DNA from: Vampirovibrionales bacterium
GTDB taxonomy: Bacteria; Cyanobacteriota; Vampirovibrionia; Vampirovibrionales; Vampirovibrionaceae
Assembly (NCBI GenBank): GCA_016712355.1
Contig: JADJRF010000005.1
Location: 186,001-250,000, forward strand
Direction of reading: 5' to 3'
Length of the DNA stretch: 64,000 nt
A program made the translations under genes and the position numbers. The notes beneath the pieces were generated by a model. That model saw only the letters and a program-made list of their open reading frames with translations, was not told the DNA's origin and ran no database searches. Shown piece after piece: positions 34,797-43,412 of the stretch; the first letter of the stretch is position 1, and each line of letters starts with the position of its first letter.

Positions 34797-37022
34797 TTAC
34801 AGATCGCGTTTGGGGTCAAACTGCGGAGCGTATTGGCGAATAATGCGTTGAATAGCCTCATCGCTGGTGTCGACGTTCTTCATGTCACGCGGGGTGAGCT
34901 GCATGGAAGACGCGCCCTTGGCGGGACGGACCGTCATCGGCCGAAGCCGCTGGCTGATGGGCTGAATAGCCGACTGCTCGCGGACCGGCGCTAACCCGTC
35001 AGACGACAGCGGAGCGGTCGGTCTCAGCGGCGGCAGATAATCCTGAGCGCCGGAGACAGGGGCGGCCTTGGCGCCGCCGGGCTGATTGGCCAGTTGCGCG
35101 CCGTCATCGTTGACGATATGCGGCGTGATGAGAATCAGTAACTCCGAGCGGTTTTTGTTACGCACCGATGAGCGGGCCAGCGCGCCAACAATTGGGAGAT
35201 CGCCCAGACCCGGGATTTTATTCACTTCCCCGGTTTGAGAGTCCTGAATCAGGCCGCCCAGCACGAAGGTCTCGCCGTCCTTCAACACCACGTTCTGCGC
35301 CAGCGCTTCGCGCTTGGACAGCAGCGTCACGGTATTGCCGCGCACGTCGGTCACCACGTTAGCGACCGTCGACAGCGTCGGGCGAATGCGCATGGAAATC
35401 GCGCCGTTGGGGCCGACCTTGGGCAGCAGGTTCAGCACCAGGCCAACGTCGCCGATATTGGTTTCTGAACCCAGCGGGCTGTTGCTGAAGGCGTCAAACG
35501 TTACCGTCACGCTTTTAATCACTTCATCGACGATGCTGATAAGGGCTTCCTGATCGCTGACCGTCAGGATAGACGGATTGGCCAGGATTTTGGCGCGCTG
35601 ATTACGCACCATGGCATTCAACTGGTAATAGAAATCGCGGTTGACCTGGGCATGAGACGTCGAGTACCGAAACAGCGACGAGAAGGGATTGTTCGTGTCC
35701 GACGGCACGCCGATAGAGGCAAACGGCAGCCCGCCGCCCACTCTGACCAGACCCGGTCCGCCAGAAACAGACGGATTGTTGATGCTGAAATCAACGCCCC
35801 GGTGCATGATGGATGAATTAAAGGTGAGTTCCTTGGCGGCCTGCTCAGACAATTCAATCATGGAGGTTTCAATCACCAGCTGCGGCGCCGGGCGATCCAG
35901 CGTGGCGATCATCCGGTCGGCCAGTTCGACCTGGCGCGCCGTGCCAAACAGCGTCAGCGTGTTGAGGCGACTGTCGGGAATCAGAATGACGCCATTGGGC
36001 GAGATACTGGCGTTTTGATCGGTTTTGATGATGCTGCGCAGCGTGAGCGCATCGACAACCGCCCCGCTGCTCAGGTTTCCCGAACCCGCCGTGTTATTGG
36101 ATTTAGACGCGCCATCGCCTTCTTTAATTTCTTCGGTGCGAATCCGCAGGGCGCTGGGCAACTGTCCCACCTGCTGCACGCCGCCTACAGCCGCTCCGCC
36201 AGCGCCAGCGCCACCACCGCCCCCGCCGCCGGAACCGCCCGCCTGCATCAGGAACGTCGGAGAGCCCTCGTTGAACAGGCCCGACATGAGCATGGTCGCC
36301 ACATCAACGGCATCCGCATGACTGAGGCGCCACGTCCGGTTTTCGCGCGGGGTGTCCAGCGCATGAATATAATCGCGCGCAATCGCCAGATCCGACTCCG
36401 TACCCACAACAATCAGCGAATTGGTACGAAAATCCGGCGTGATTTTCTTGAAGATCTGACCGCCCGTATTGCCCGAAATCTGCTCGCGGCTCGATGGGGC
36501 GAACACCGAGTTATTGAGGATATTGGCAAGTACCGAGGCGTTGGCGTAACGCAGCGTCATGACTTCAGAATGCGTGCGCTGCAATTCCTGTCCGCGGACA
36601 GAATCCGCAGACGTGACCATTAAGGTATCGCCGCCGCGCGTTTCAAACGACAGGTCGCTCTGGGTTTTAATCGCCTCAAGCGCTTCCTGAACCGTTACGC
36701 CCATTAAGTCGACGCTGACTGAGCCTTTGACCGAATCGTTAATGATGACGTTAAAGCCGCCTTTTCGGCCCAGCGCGCGCAAGGCGTCTCCCACGGCGAC
36801 ATCGCGAAACGACAGATTGACCACCTGACGACCGCCCCTGATGGCGACCGGCTGATCCATCTGCGCCGGCGTCACGGAGATGTTGAGTTCGCCGGTCAGG
36901 GCCTTGGAGGCCGCAAAGGACAGGCCGCCGCCCGGGCCCAGCAGGAACGAAGAAGCCAGCAGGACCGCTACAAGCGCCGCCAACGGGCGTCGATGGTTCC
37001 GCGTCATCGGACGGGTCAACAT
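34797..37022 (-). CDS. Secretin (GspD/PilQ family), second of a tandem pair
   Basis: This 741-residue outer-membrane channel of a type II secretion or type IV pilus-like system begins with a signal peptide (residues 8-37). An N0/STN-like domain (VAVGDALRALGRKGGFNVIINDSVKGSV) follows, then secretin N-domains with a long poly-Gly loop near residue 268. The C-terminal secretin domain contains the typical VPGLGDLP-like motif (here KIPGLGDLPIVGALAR) and ELLILITPHIV. A tail of about 110 Pro/Ser-rich residues may bind a pilotin. AAGGAG lies ten bases before the ATG. It is 40 bases downstream of another secretin gene. Confidence 0.95.
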   Translation of the reverse strand: MLTRPMTRNHRRPLAALVAVLLASSFLLGPGGGLSFAASKALTGELNISVTPAQMDQPVAIRGGRQVVNLSFRDVAVGDALRALGRKGGFNVIINDSVKGSVSVDLMGVTVQEALEAIKTQSDLSFETRGGDTLMVTSADSVRGQELQRTHSEVMTLRYANASVLANILNNSVFAPSSREQISGNTGGQIFKKITPDFRTNSLIVVGTESDLAIARDYIHALDTPRENRTWRLSHADAVDVATMLMSGLFNEGSPTFLMQAGGSGGGGGGGAGAGGAAVGGVQQVGQLPSALRIRTEEIKEGDGASKSNNTAGSGNLSSGAVVDALTLRSIIKTDQNASISPNGVILIPDSRLNTLTLFGTARQVELADRMIATLDRPAPQLVIETSMIELSEQAAKELTFNSSIMHRGVDFSINNPSVSGGPGLVRVGGGLPFASIGVPSDTNNPFSSLFRYSTSHAQVNRDFYYQLNAMVRNQRAKILANPSILTVSDQEALISIVDEVIKSVTVTFDAFSNSPLGSETNIGDVGLVLNLLPKVGPNGAISMRIRPTLSTVANVVTDVRGNTVTLLSKREALAQNVVLKDGETFVLGGLIQDSQTGEVNKIPGLGDLPIVGALARSSVRNKNRSELLILITPHIVNDDGAQLANQPGGAKAAPVSGAQDYLPPLRPTAPLSSDGLAPVREQSAIQPISQRLRPMTVRPAKGASSMQLTPRDMKNVDTSDEAIQRIIRQYAPQFDPKRDL

Positions 37023-37062
37023 GAGAAAGGGTCTCCTTAGCCGGTTACAGTCGGGGAAAACG

Positions 37063-39096
37063 CTAGGGCGCGCCCGTCGCTTGCGACGAGAGCGGATCCA
37101 GCGTATGCGTCGGGGTGGTGCGGGTTTTGTTGAGAATATGCGGGGTCAGCAGCAAGACAATCTCACTGCGAGACGTGTCGTTCTGAGCCGCCCGGAACAA
37201 CGCGCCGACAATCGGCAAGTCGCCTACGAGAGGGAGCTTGTCCTGACGGTTGGTGCGCGCTTCCTGCACCAGACCGCCCAGCACCAGGGTCTGACCGTCT
37301 TTAATCCGCACCAGTTGCGCCAGAATATCGCGCTTGGTCAGCAGGGTCGTGATATTGCCCTGCGCATCGGTGAGAATCGAGCGTATCGTGGTCACCGAGG
37401 GACGAATGCGCATCGAGACCGTGCCGTCTTCGCCGATTTTGGGCAGGATATCGAGCACGACGCCCGCTTCGCCCATTTCGGTTTCGACTGTGGTGGTGCC
37501 CGTCTGGCCGTCGACCGTCACGTTGACGCGACGAATAATCTCATCGACGATGCTGACCACCGCTTCGGTATCGTGGGCGGCGACAATCGTCGGATTGGCG
37601 AGAATCTTCGCCCGGCGATTGTTCACCAGCGCATTCAACTGAAACAGATAATCGCTCTTTTTCACCAACGGATTGGTAGAATAAATAATGCCGGAACGCG
37701 CGCGGTTGGCGGTATCGGTCAGATCGTTGGTCGGCAGACCCACCAGACCGGTTCCACCCGGAGTAATGATGCCGCTGATGGGTTTAAGGCCCGGCAAGGG
37801 CTGGTTATTAAAGCCCGTCTGGAGCTTGCCGTCAGCAACCCCAATGCGAGCGCCCAGTTCTTTGAGGCCTTGATGGGTAATTTCGACCATCGAGACGTCA
37901 ATCGAGACCTGTGGCGGTTCCGCGTCAAAGACAGGAATCATCCGTTCAGCGATATCGATTTGCTCGGGCGTGCCCATCACCGTGACGGCATTGAGCCGCG
38001 TATCGGGAATCACCAGCGGCCCCAGAGGCGATATTTGAGCCATCTCGGTGGTTTTCACCGTGCCGCGCAACACCAGTTCCTGCGAGAACGACGACGATCC
38101 GGTGCCGCCGCCCGCCAGATTATTGACGCCCGTGCCTTCCGACACTTTTTCGGACTGCACGCGCAACGAGCTGGGGACATCCAGAGGGCCTTGCGCCCCG
38201 CCTGCCGCGGCGCCCGCGCCGCCGGTCACTGAAGCGCCCGCGCCGCCGCCAGAAGCGCCGCCCGCGCCGCCGCCGCCGCCGCCACCGTTCTGAAAAATAA
38301 AGCCGGCCGTGCCGTCGTTAAAGATACTGCTGGTGAGTTGCGTCGCCACATCAAGGGCGTTGGCGTAACTCAGGTAAAACGTGCGCGACTCGCGCGGGCG
38401 ATCGATCTGATCGGCTGCGGCCTGCGCCAGATCCAGCTCGCGTTGCGAGCCGACAATCAGCAAACTGTTGGTGCGAGAATCGGCTTTGACCTTTTGAAAC
38501 GCGCACGCCGTTGCGCCGCCGCCGCCCAGACCAACCGACGCGCCGCCTGATCCGCCGCCGCCCAACTGAGCCAGCTCGGCGTTCTCGATAGCAAACAACG
38601 ACGTATTGAGCATTGCCGCAATCTGCGCCGCATTGCCGAATTTCACGGGAATCATGCGCGTCAGGCGGCGATTGAGGCCTTTGTCCACCGCCGACTTGCG
38701 AGCGATGGCCAGAAAGATATGATCGCTACGCGGCAGGATTTCCAGCGCCGCCAGCGAGGCGATAGCGCTCAACGCCTGATTAATCGCCACTTGATGCAGT
38801 TCCAGCGTCACGGTCCCTTTCACGGACTCGTCGAGAATCAGGTTGAAGCCGCCCTGGCGAGCCATATCGCGTAGCAGTTCGCGCACATTGGCGTCAGCGG
38901 CTTCTACCGTCACCAGCTTATGACCGCCAGGAACGGTGACCAGATGGGCCATCGTCATGCCCTGACCATGGCTCATTGAATCGCCGAAGGCTTGCGCGCC
39001 CGCAATCGCGGCGGGGCCGCAGGCGCTCAATAGTAAGCTTGCCGCCAGCATCGCGCCGATGAATCGCCGTCCCGCCAGAACCCTGAAATTCGCCAT
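37063..39096 (-). CDS. Lipoprotein-type secretin (GspD/PilQ family), first of a tandem pair
   Basis: This secretin of about 677 residues is a paralogue of the next gene. It has the same order: STN-like domain (VRELLRDMARQGGFNLILDESVKGTV), N-domains with two poly-Gly loops, and a secretin domain ending in KLPLVGDLPIVGALFRAA and EIVLLLTPHIL. Its N-terminus carries a lipobox (LLLSAC at about residues 22-27), so unlike its neighbour it is predicted to be lipid-anchored. The start at 39096 has GGAG nine bases upstream; the longer frame runs into the preceding gene. Confidence 0.92.
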   Translation of the reverse strand: MANFRVLAGRRFIGAMLAASLLLSACGPAAIAGAQAFGDSMSHGQGMTMAHLVTVPGGHKLVTVEAADANVRELLRDMARQGGFNLILDESVKGTVTLELHQVAINQALSAIASLAALEILPRSDHIFLAIARKSAVDKGLNRRLTRMIPVKFGNAAQIAAMLNTSLFAIENAELAQLGGGGSGGASVGLGGGGATACAFQKVKADSRTNSLLIVGSQRELDLAQAAADQIDRPRESRTFYLSYANALDVATQLTSSIFNDGTAGFIFQNGGGGGGGAGGASGGGAGASVTGGAGAAAGGAQGPLDVPSSLRVQSEKVSEGTGVNNLAGGGTGSSSFSQELVLRGTVKTTEMAQISPLGPLVIPDTRLNAVTVMGTPEQIDIAERMIPVFDAEPPQVSIDVSMVEITHQGLKELGARIGVADGKLQTGFNNQPLPGLKPISGIITPGGTGLVGLPTNDLTDTANRARSGIIYSTNPLVKKSDYLFQLNALVNNRRAKILANPTIVAAHDTEAVVSIVDEIIRRVNVTVDGQTGTTTVETEMGEAGVVLDILPKIGEDGTVSMRIRPSVTTIRSILTDAQGNITTLLTKRDILAQLVRIKDGQTLVLGGLVQEARTNRQDKLPLVGDLPIVGALFRAAQNDTSRSEIVLLLTPHILNKTRTTPTHTLDPLSSQATGAP

Positions 39097-39139
39097 TGCC
39101 GCTGTCTCCATTCTCCATCCACCGGTACGCGCCATCGAA

Positions 39140-39940
39140 TCAGCTATCCTCGGACGCCGCCGGCTGTTTTTTCTTGCCGCCTGTCGCATCGCCGCCGGGG
39201 ACCGCTTTATCATCGGGCTCGGCCAGCTTGTCGAACGCATCTTTGGACACATTGTCTTCTTGCGTCGCCGTATTGATGCGATCCACGAACATCTCCAGAT
39301 TCAGCGCGCGAAGGCCGTCGGGGCCTTGCAGCCAGACGCGTCCGGATTCAATTCGCTTCACGACCACGCGGGTTCCATTCAGATCAAAGGCTGCTCCCGG
39401 ACGTCGAATCAATGTAGAGCCGGCGCCACTGGCGCTTCGGATTTTAAGAATCGCCACGGCGTCGGTTTTATTGCGCACCACGCCCGTAAATGACACGTCC
39501 TGATACGGATCGCGCACCACATCGCCCGACTCCACCGCTTCGGCCCCCGGCGGCGAAACCAACGGCGAAAACGGGTCTGAACGGCCCACCGACGCCGCGT
39601 CGGCCTCGTCGTAGAAATCAGGCTCCAGAGAGGTTGTTTTAACGGTAACAGCGGTCGTCGCGCCTGCCGAAGCCGTCGGCTCTTCCAGCGATAACAGCGT
39701 AAACGCGTCACGGTTTTCTACGAGCCGCTGATCGGCGCGGGCGGAGACAATTTGTCGATGATGCGCCGCGTCCGAGGCGCGCATCTTGCTGACGCCAAGA
39801 ACCACTGCCAGCGCCAGAAACGCTGTCAGCATCCAGGCCAGCATCAAGTAAAATCCGATCGGCGCGCGCGCAAAAAGCGCTTTCGACGCCACGGCCGCCG
39901 TCGAGGAAGGCGCACTATGGGAATGACGTGGGCTTCGCAT
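39140..39940 (-). CDS. GspC/PilP-like inner-membrane protein of the secretin system
   Basis: The protein of about 266 residues has a short cytoplasmic N-terminus and one membrane helix (FYLMLAWMLTAFLALAVVLGV). A flexible periplasmic linker with DPFSPLV follows, then a beta domain (VSFTGVVRNKTDAVAILKI...FDLNGTRVVVKRIESGRVWLQ) typical of GspC/PilP homology regions that touch secretin N-domains. A charged tail ends the chain. It heads the operon with two secretins, which supports the assignment. The ATG at 39940 is chosen for topology; starts at 40078 (ATG) or 40084 (TTG) would add about 46-48 residues. Confidence 0.75.
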   Translation of the reverse strand: MRSPRHSHSAPSSTAAVASKALFARAPIGFYLMLAWMLTAFLALAVVLGVSKMRASDAAHHRQIVSARADQRLVENRDAFTLLSLEEPTASAGATTAVTVKTTSLEPDFYDEADAASVGRSDPFSPLVSPPGAEAVESGDVVRDPYQDVSFTGVVRNKTDAVAILKIRSASGAGSTLIRRPGAAFDLNGTRVVVKRIESGRVWLQGPDGLRALNLEMFVDRINTATQEDNVSKDAFDKLAEPDDKAVPGGDATGGKKKQPAASEDS

Positions 39941-40192
39941 AACCGCTCGCTCTAACTCTCTCTGTCGAAAAAATCCCGCTCTCGGGACGTCCAAACCACC
40001 AGAAGTCTTCAGAATACCAGAACTCCCTGCCGTCGCAGTCGTGCGAATGGATGAATCGTCGCCAGAAAAGCCCGGCATGCGCAACCGGATAGACAGAGGG
40101 CTCTGCTGTCGATGATACTGACGCTTGCAGAAAAGGGCAAGTCCCGCCCAGACGGCGACGGCGTCAGAGGCCGACGGGCAATTTCATCGCCT

Positions 40193-40221
40193 AAAAAAAA
40201 CCGAAGGCATTGGGCCTTCGG
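40193..40221 (-). terminator. Intrinsic terminator on the minus strand
   Basis: CCGAAGGC/GCCTTCGG form an 8-bp stem with a five-base loop, followed on the minus strand by eight T. No recognised long gene precedes it on that strand, only the 25-codon ORF at 40237-40314. Confidence 0.8.
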
Positions 40222-40236
40222 GTTGTCTGTTCGCTT

Positions 40237-40314
40237 TTACCTTGGCTTGTGAATTTGAATGCTTATAAATTTAAATAATCCCTCTGCATCGAGCCCGCCG
40301 TGCGATTCAACCAT
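40237..40314 (-). CDS. Possible 25-residue micro-ORF or small RNA unit
   Basis: A short frame (MVESHGGL...IHKPR) begins at ATG 40314 with AAGGGA about ten bases upstream and stops 16 bases before an intrinsic terminator. Upstream on the same strand GGAGGGAAGAAATG opens another frame of only 13 codons. The region could encode a small peptide or be a non-coding RNA. I recognise neither. It lies between the divergent secretin operon and tyrA. Confidence 0.35.
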   Translation of the reverse strand: MVESHGGLDAEGLFKFISIQIHKPR

Positions 40315-40495
40315 CGCGTTGGCGTCCCTTGCAATCCATTTTTACCATTTCTTCCCTCCAAAGGACTATCGCCTGTCTGGAGGATTTGCCCCGCGCGCAG
40401 GCGCTGTCTCTCAGGTATGATAACGACGCGGGGCTGAGGACCTACCCCGCCGTTTCGACCGCTCTGTTTCCGCTGTGTTTCTGTTTGAGGCTGCC

Positions 40496-41431
40496 GTGGA
40501 CACTCCCGCTGGCGCTCGCGCGCCGTTCTCCCATTTAACCGTTATCGGCTGCGGCCTCATCGGAGGATCCATTCTGATGGCCTGCCGTCAGGCCTACCCC
40601 GCCATGACGCTGCGCGCTGTCGACAACTGCCCCGACACGCTGCAATACCTCTTGCGACACGACGTCGCGCACCACACATCGCTCACCCCGCCGACCACCT
40701 TTGCGCCGGACCATCTGGTAATACTGTCGGCGCACTTGCGCCAGAGTCTCACGCTGCTGGAGACCATTGCGCCTTCGATTCCCGAGTCGGGCGTGCTGGT
40801 CAGCGACGCAGGCAGTTGCAAGCGGGCCATTTGCGCGCGCGGCGCCGAGTTGCTGGGCGCGCGCTTTATAGGCGGGCACCCGTTGGCGGGCAAAGAATTC
40901 TCCGGCGTCCGGCGCGCGACGCCGCTGCTGTTTCATCATAAACCGTGGGCGCTGTGCCCGGTTTCTCCGATTTCTGAGGATCAGGAAGCCGCCGAGGACC
41001 ACAAACAGCGCTTGGCCCCCCTTCGCCGCCTGTTGCGCGACGGCCTTGGCGCGATGATTCAGGAAGTCGATCCTGAGCGGCACGATCGCGCCATGGCCTT
41101 TGTCAGCCATTTTCCTCAGTTATATGCCGTGCTGCTGGCCAACTTGCTGAATCGTAATCAGCCGGGCCAATTGCTGGGATTACATGGGGCGGGGCTTGAT
41201 GATCAACTGCGGCTGGCCGCCAGTCCTTACGGCCTGTGGCGCGACGTGTTCGACCTCAACAGCGATAATCTGCGCGACATTCTGGGTCTGTTTCGACAAT
41301 TGTGCGATGAGGCCGACCCGTTACTGACCCAGCCCGCCATGGCCACGTGGTTTGAGCGCGCGAATCAGGCGCATCAGGCGTTTCACCAGAAGCCGACCCC
41401 GGCGCGAGGCGAGCCGGGCGCAGGCGATTGA
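40496..41431 (+). CDS. tyrA: Prephenate/arogenate dehydrogenase
   Basis: This protein of about 311 residues carries out the NAD(P)-dependent oxidative decarboxylation step of tyrosine synthesis. The nucleotide motif is VIGCGLIGGS near residue 15. The substrate-site segments SDAGSCKRAI and the strongly conserved GGHPLAGKEFSGV appear near residues 100-140, and the helical part FVSHFPQLYAVLLA near 200. The GTG at 40496 is preferred because TGAGG stands five bases upstream. A TATGAT box at 40416-40421 gives a leader of about 70 bases. No ACT domain is present, so Tyr feedback may act differently. Confidence 0.92.
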   Translation: MDTPAGARAPFSHLTVIGCGLIGGSILMACRQAYPAMTLRAVDNCPDTLQYLLRHDVAHHTSLTPPTTFAPDHLVILSAHLRQSLTLLETIAPSIPESGVLVSDAGSCKRAICARGAELLGARFIGGHPLAGKEFSGVRRATPLLFHHKPWALCPVSPISEDQEAAEDHKQRLAPLRRLLRDGLGAMIQEVDPERHDRAMAFVSHFPQLYAVLLANLLNRNQPGQLLGLHGAGLDDQLRLAASPYGLWRDVFDLNSDNLRDILGLFRQLCDEADPLLTQPAMATWFERANQAHQAFHQKPTPARGEPGAGD

Positions 41432-41494
41432 TTTTCACGCGGATTCCGGGTATACCTAAGGGAATCGCCCTCTGGGGCGATCACTTTCTCCTTC

Positions 41495-41570
41495 GGGGGA
41501 TTAGCGCAGTTGGTAGCGCGTCTCAATGGCATTGAGAAGGTCAGGAGTTCGAATCTCCTATCCTCCACCA
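41495..41570 (+). tRNA. tRNA-Ala, anticodon GGC
   Basis: Acceptor GGGGGAT pairs with ATCCTCC, the D-stem is GCGC/GCGC, anticodon stem TCTCA/TGAGA holds loop ATGGCAT (anticodon GGC), the T-loop is AGTTCGAATCT, discriminator A and CCA are encoded. Confidence 0.95.
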
Positions 41571-41573
41571 AAA

Positions 41574-41605
41574 ACCATCAGACTTTCCGCGTCTGGTGGT
41601 TTTTT
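41574..41605 (+). terminator. Intrinsic terminator after tRNA-Ala
   Basis: ACCATCAGAC pairs with GTCTGGTGGT (one G-T pair), loop TTTCCGC, then five T. Confidence 0.85.
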
Positions 41606-41606
41606 G

Positions 41607-41957
41607 ATTTCAATGCCGGAAATACCTACTATTAAACAGGTTTAGGAGCTTTTGCCCTAAGACCTCAGGAAAGCGATCCCTATGGGCCAATAAGCGGGTA
41701 ATTATCAGGACTCATCCAAACCAGCAAGTCCGTAAGCGCTTGATAGGGCTGTCCCCTCCCGAGCAATTACAGATGGGCTCGTGTTGGAATATATAGTCTC
41801 CGAGTTTTGCTTTTAGCGGGTTTTGGAGTGAGAGCCAAAGAGCATTCCGCGCTTGGCTGGTCCCTCCCTGGAAATTCTTTCGCTGAGACGCATCAGAAGG
41901 CTGATTTCTTCGGACCTCATATTATTTCTGGACGCGCTTCAAACAATACAACTTTCT
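41607..41957 (+). other. Non-coding, lower-G+C stretch after tRNA-Ala
   Basis: About 350 bases with no gene I can support. The G+C is visibly lower than in flanking genes. It contains TTGGAATA near 41784, the same word as the arms of the Fic-gene operators. A frame of 76 codons at 41807 runs into the fic gene on the other strand and lacks a ribosome site. Confidence 0.4.
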
Positions 41958-43139
41958 CTAAAGTGGGTCTGCGCCCTCGCTCAGTATTTCAAGGTATTCC
42001 CGATACGCAAATAACCGCGAGCGTCGACGGCCGGTAATTTCTTCTACAATACCCAGCGTCATCAGGTTCTGAAAGGCGGCAGCGGCTGTGGTATGCGTGA
42101 TACCCAGCTTATCAGAGACCCATTGTATGGTTAAGATAGGGTGCTCTTGTAATAAATCCAACACTCGGTGGGCATTGCGCGCCCCCCGCCCGAGGGCGAT
42201 AGTGCGTTGCCCATCCTCCTGCACAAGAGCGAGAATTCGCTTTGCAGTGGCTTGAGCTTCCGTAGCGGTCTCAATTACTCCCTCAAGGAAAAACTCAAGC
42301 CAAGTCTCCCATACGCCGTTCATTCGCACCTCGTCGAGCAACTGATAGTAGGTTGCGCGATGCGCTTTGAAATACAGGCTCAGGTAGAAGATAGGCTGCT
42401 TCATAAGCCCCGCATGGCACAGGAGCAGGGTAATCATCAATCGTCCAAGCCGACCGTTGCCGTCCAGAAAGGGGTGGATCGTCTCAAACTGCACGTGGGC
42501 CAATCCGGCTTTGAGGAGGGTAGGAAGCCCGCTGTCGGTTTCGTGCAAAAATTTTTCAAATGCATCCAGACAATCCATCAGGTGATCTGCGGGCGGCGGC
42601 ACGAACAAGGCATTGCCAGGACGTGAACCCCCAATCCAGTTTTGGCTCTGCCGAAACTCTCCCGGTAGTTTGTCCTTCCCTCGTCCTGTGGCCAACAGAA
42701 TGCCGTGAATTTCCCGCAACAGCCTTAAAGACAAAGGGAAGCCTTCTCCCAGTCTTTTCAATCCATGGTCTATGGCGGCAATGTAGGCCGAAACTTCGCT
42801 AACATCATCTAGGGGAACGCCAGGAACCTCTGCCAGTTCGTGAAGGAGAAGATCAGAGAAAGAAGACTGCGTGCCTTCAATTTGAGAGGACAGTAACGCC
42901 TCTTTGCGAACGTATTGGTAGAGGAATAGCGCCTTATCGGGCAGTATTTCGGCAACCCCGTCCAAACGTCCCAGAGCTTGAATCGCCCTTTCGTGCAGGA
43001 GCAGCAGGTGGGTGAGATTCAAAGGTGGATCAGGAGGCAAGGGAGGCGGCAAATAGGCAAGAACAGACTCTCCCGCCGCAGAAGTTTTAATGCGCCGGCC
43101 AATTCGATTGAGAAATGTTTTCGCGGTCTTATCTGTCAT
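41958..43139 (-). CDS. fic: Fic-domain AMPylation protein, autoinhibited type, with winged-helix C-terminus
   Basis: This protein of about 393 residues predictably transfers AMP (or another nucleotide) to a target hydroxyl. The catalytic loop HPFLDGNGRLGR lies near residue 220. An N-terminal inhibitory helix motif S/TxxxE(G/N) is present as SSQIEGT near residue 95, so this is a class II, self-restrained Fic protein. The C-terminal 70 residues form a winged helix (HPILTIQWVSDKLGITHTTA), suggesting DNA binding and self-regulation. The start at 43139 is preferred over 43163. The surrounding DNA is poorer in G+C than its neighbours, consistent with transfer, and lies beside tRNA-Ala. Confidence 0.93.
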   Translation of the reverse strand: MTDKTAKTFLNRIGRRIKTSAAGESVLAYLPPPLPPDPPLNLTHLLLLHERAIQALGRLDGVAEILPDKALFLYQYVRKEALLSSQIEGTQSSFSDLLLHELAEVPGVPLDDVSEVSAYIAAIDHGLKRLGEGFPLSLRLLREIHGILLATGRGKDKLPGEFRQSQNWIGGSRPGNALFVPPPADHLMDCLDAFEKFLHETDSGLPTLLKAGLAHVQFETIHPFLDGNGRLGRLMITLLLCHAGLMKQPIFYLSLYFKAHRATYYQLLDEVRMNGVWETWLEFFLEGVIETATEAQATAKRILALVQEDGQRTIALGRGARNAHRVLDLLQEHPILTIQWVSDKLGITHTTAAAAFQNLMTLGIVEEITGRRRSRLFAYREYLEILSEGADPL

Positions 43140-43189
43140 GAATCTATCTCGGCATATCGGCAATCTGATTTTAAGATCAGAAGGGAAGT

Positions 43190-43255
43190 TGGAATAACCG
43201 GCCCCTTTATTCCAGTTTCCGCAACTAAGTTGGAATAACGTCGAGGCTTATTCCA
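43190..43255 (-). promoter_or_regulatory. Double inverted-repeat operator upstream of fic
   Basis: Two perfect 8-bp inverted repeats TGGAATAA-N9-TTATTCCA occur at 43190-43214 and 43231-43255. Both have nine-base spacers and their left ends are 41 bp apart (close to four helix turns). They lie 50-115 bases before the fic start, a fitting place for autoregulation by its winged helix. Confidence 0.7.
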
Positions 43256-43412
43256 GGATGTGTGCGAAATGGGAGAGCTTCAAACGAACAGGGAAAGAGC
43301 TTGTACCCCGCGTAATTGCCAGATTTTCTATAAGAAACCTTTCAAAAACTCCGGCAGATTAGCGTTTCGACAGGGCTAATTCAAATTTCAACGCGAGGCA
43401 GGCTCGTTTGGG

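Noticed and set aside
36880..38232. Open frame of 450 codons on the plus strand
   Set aside because: Antisense to the two secretin genes; Arg/His-rich shadow.
41807..42037. 76-codon frame after tRNA-Ala
   Set aside because: Overlaps the 3' end of fic on the other strand, has no ribosome site and no recognisable sequence.
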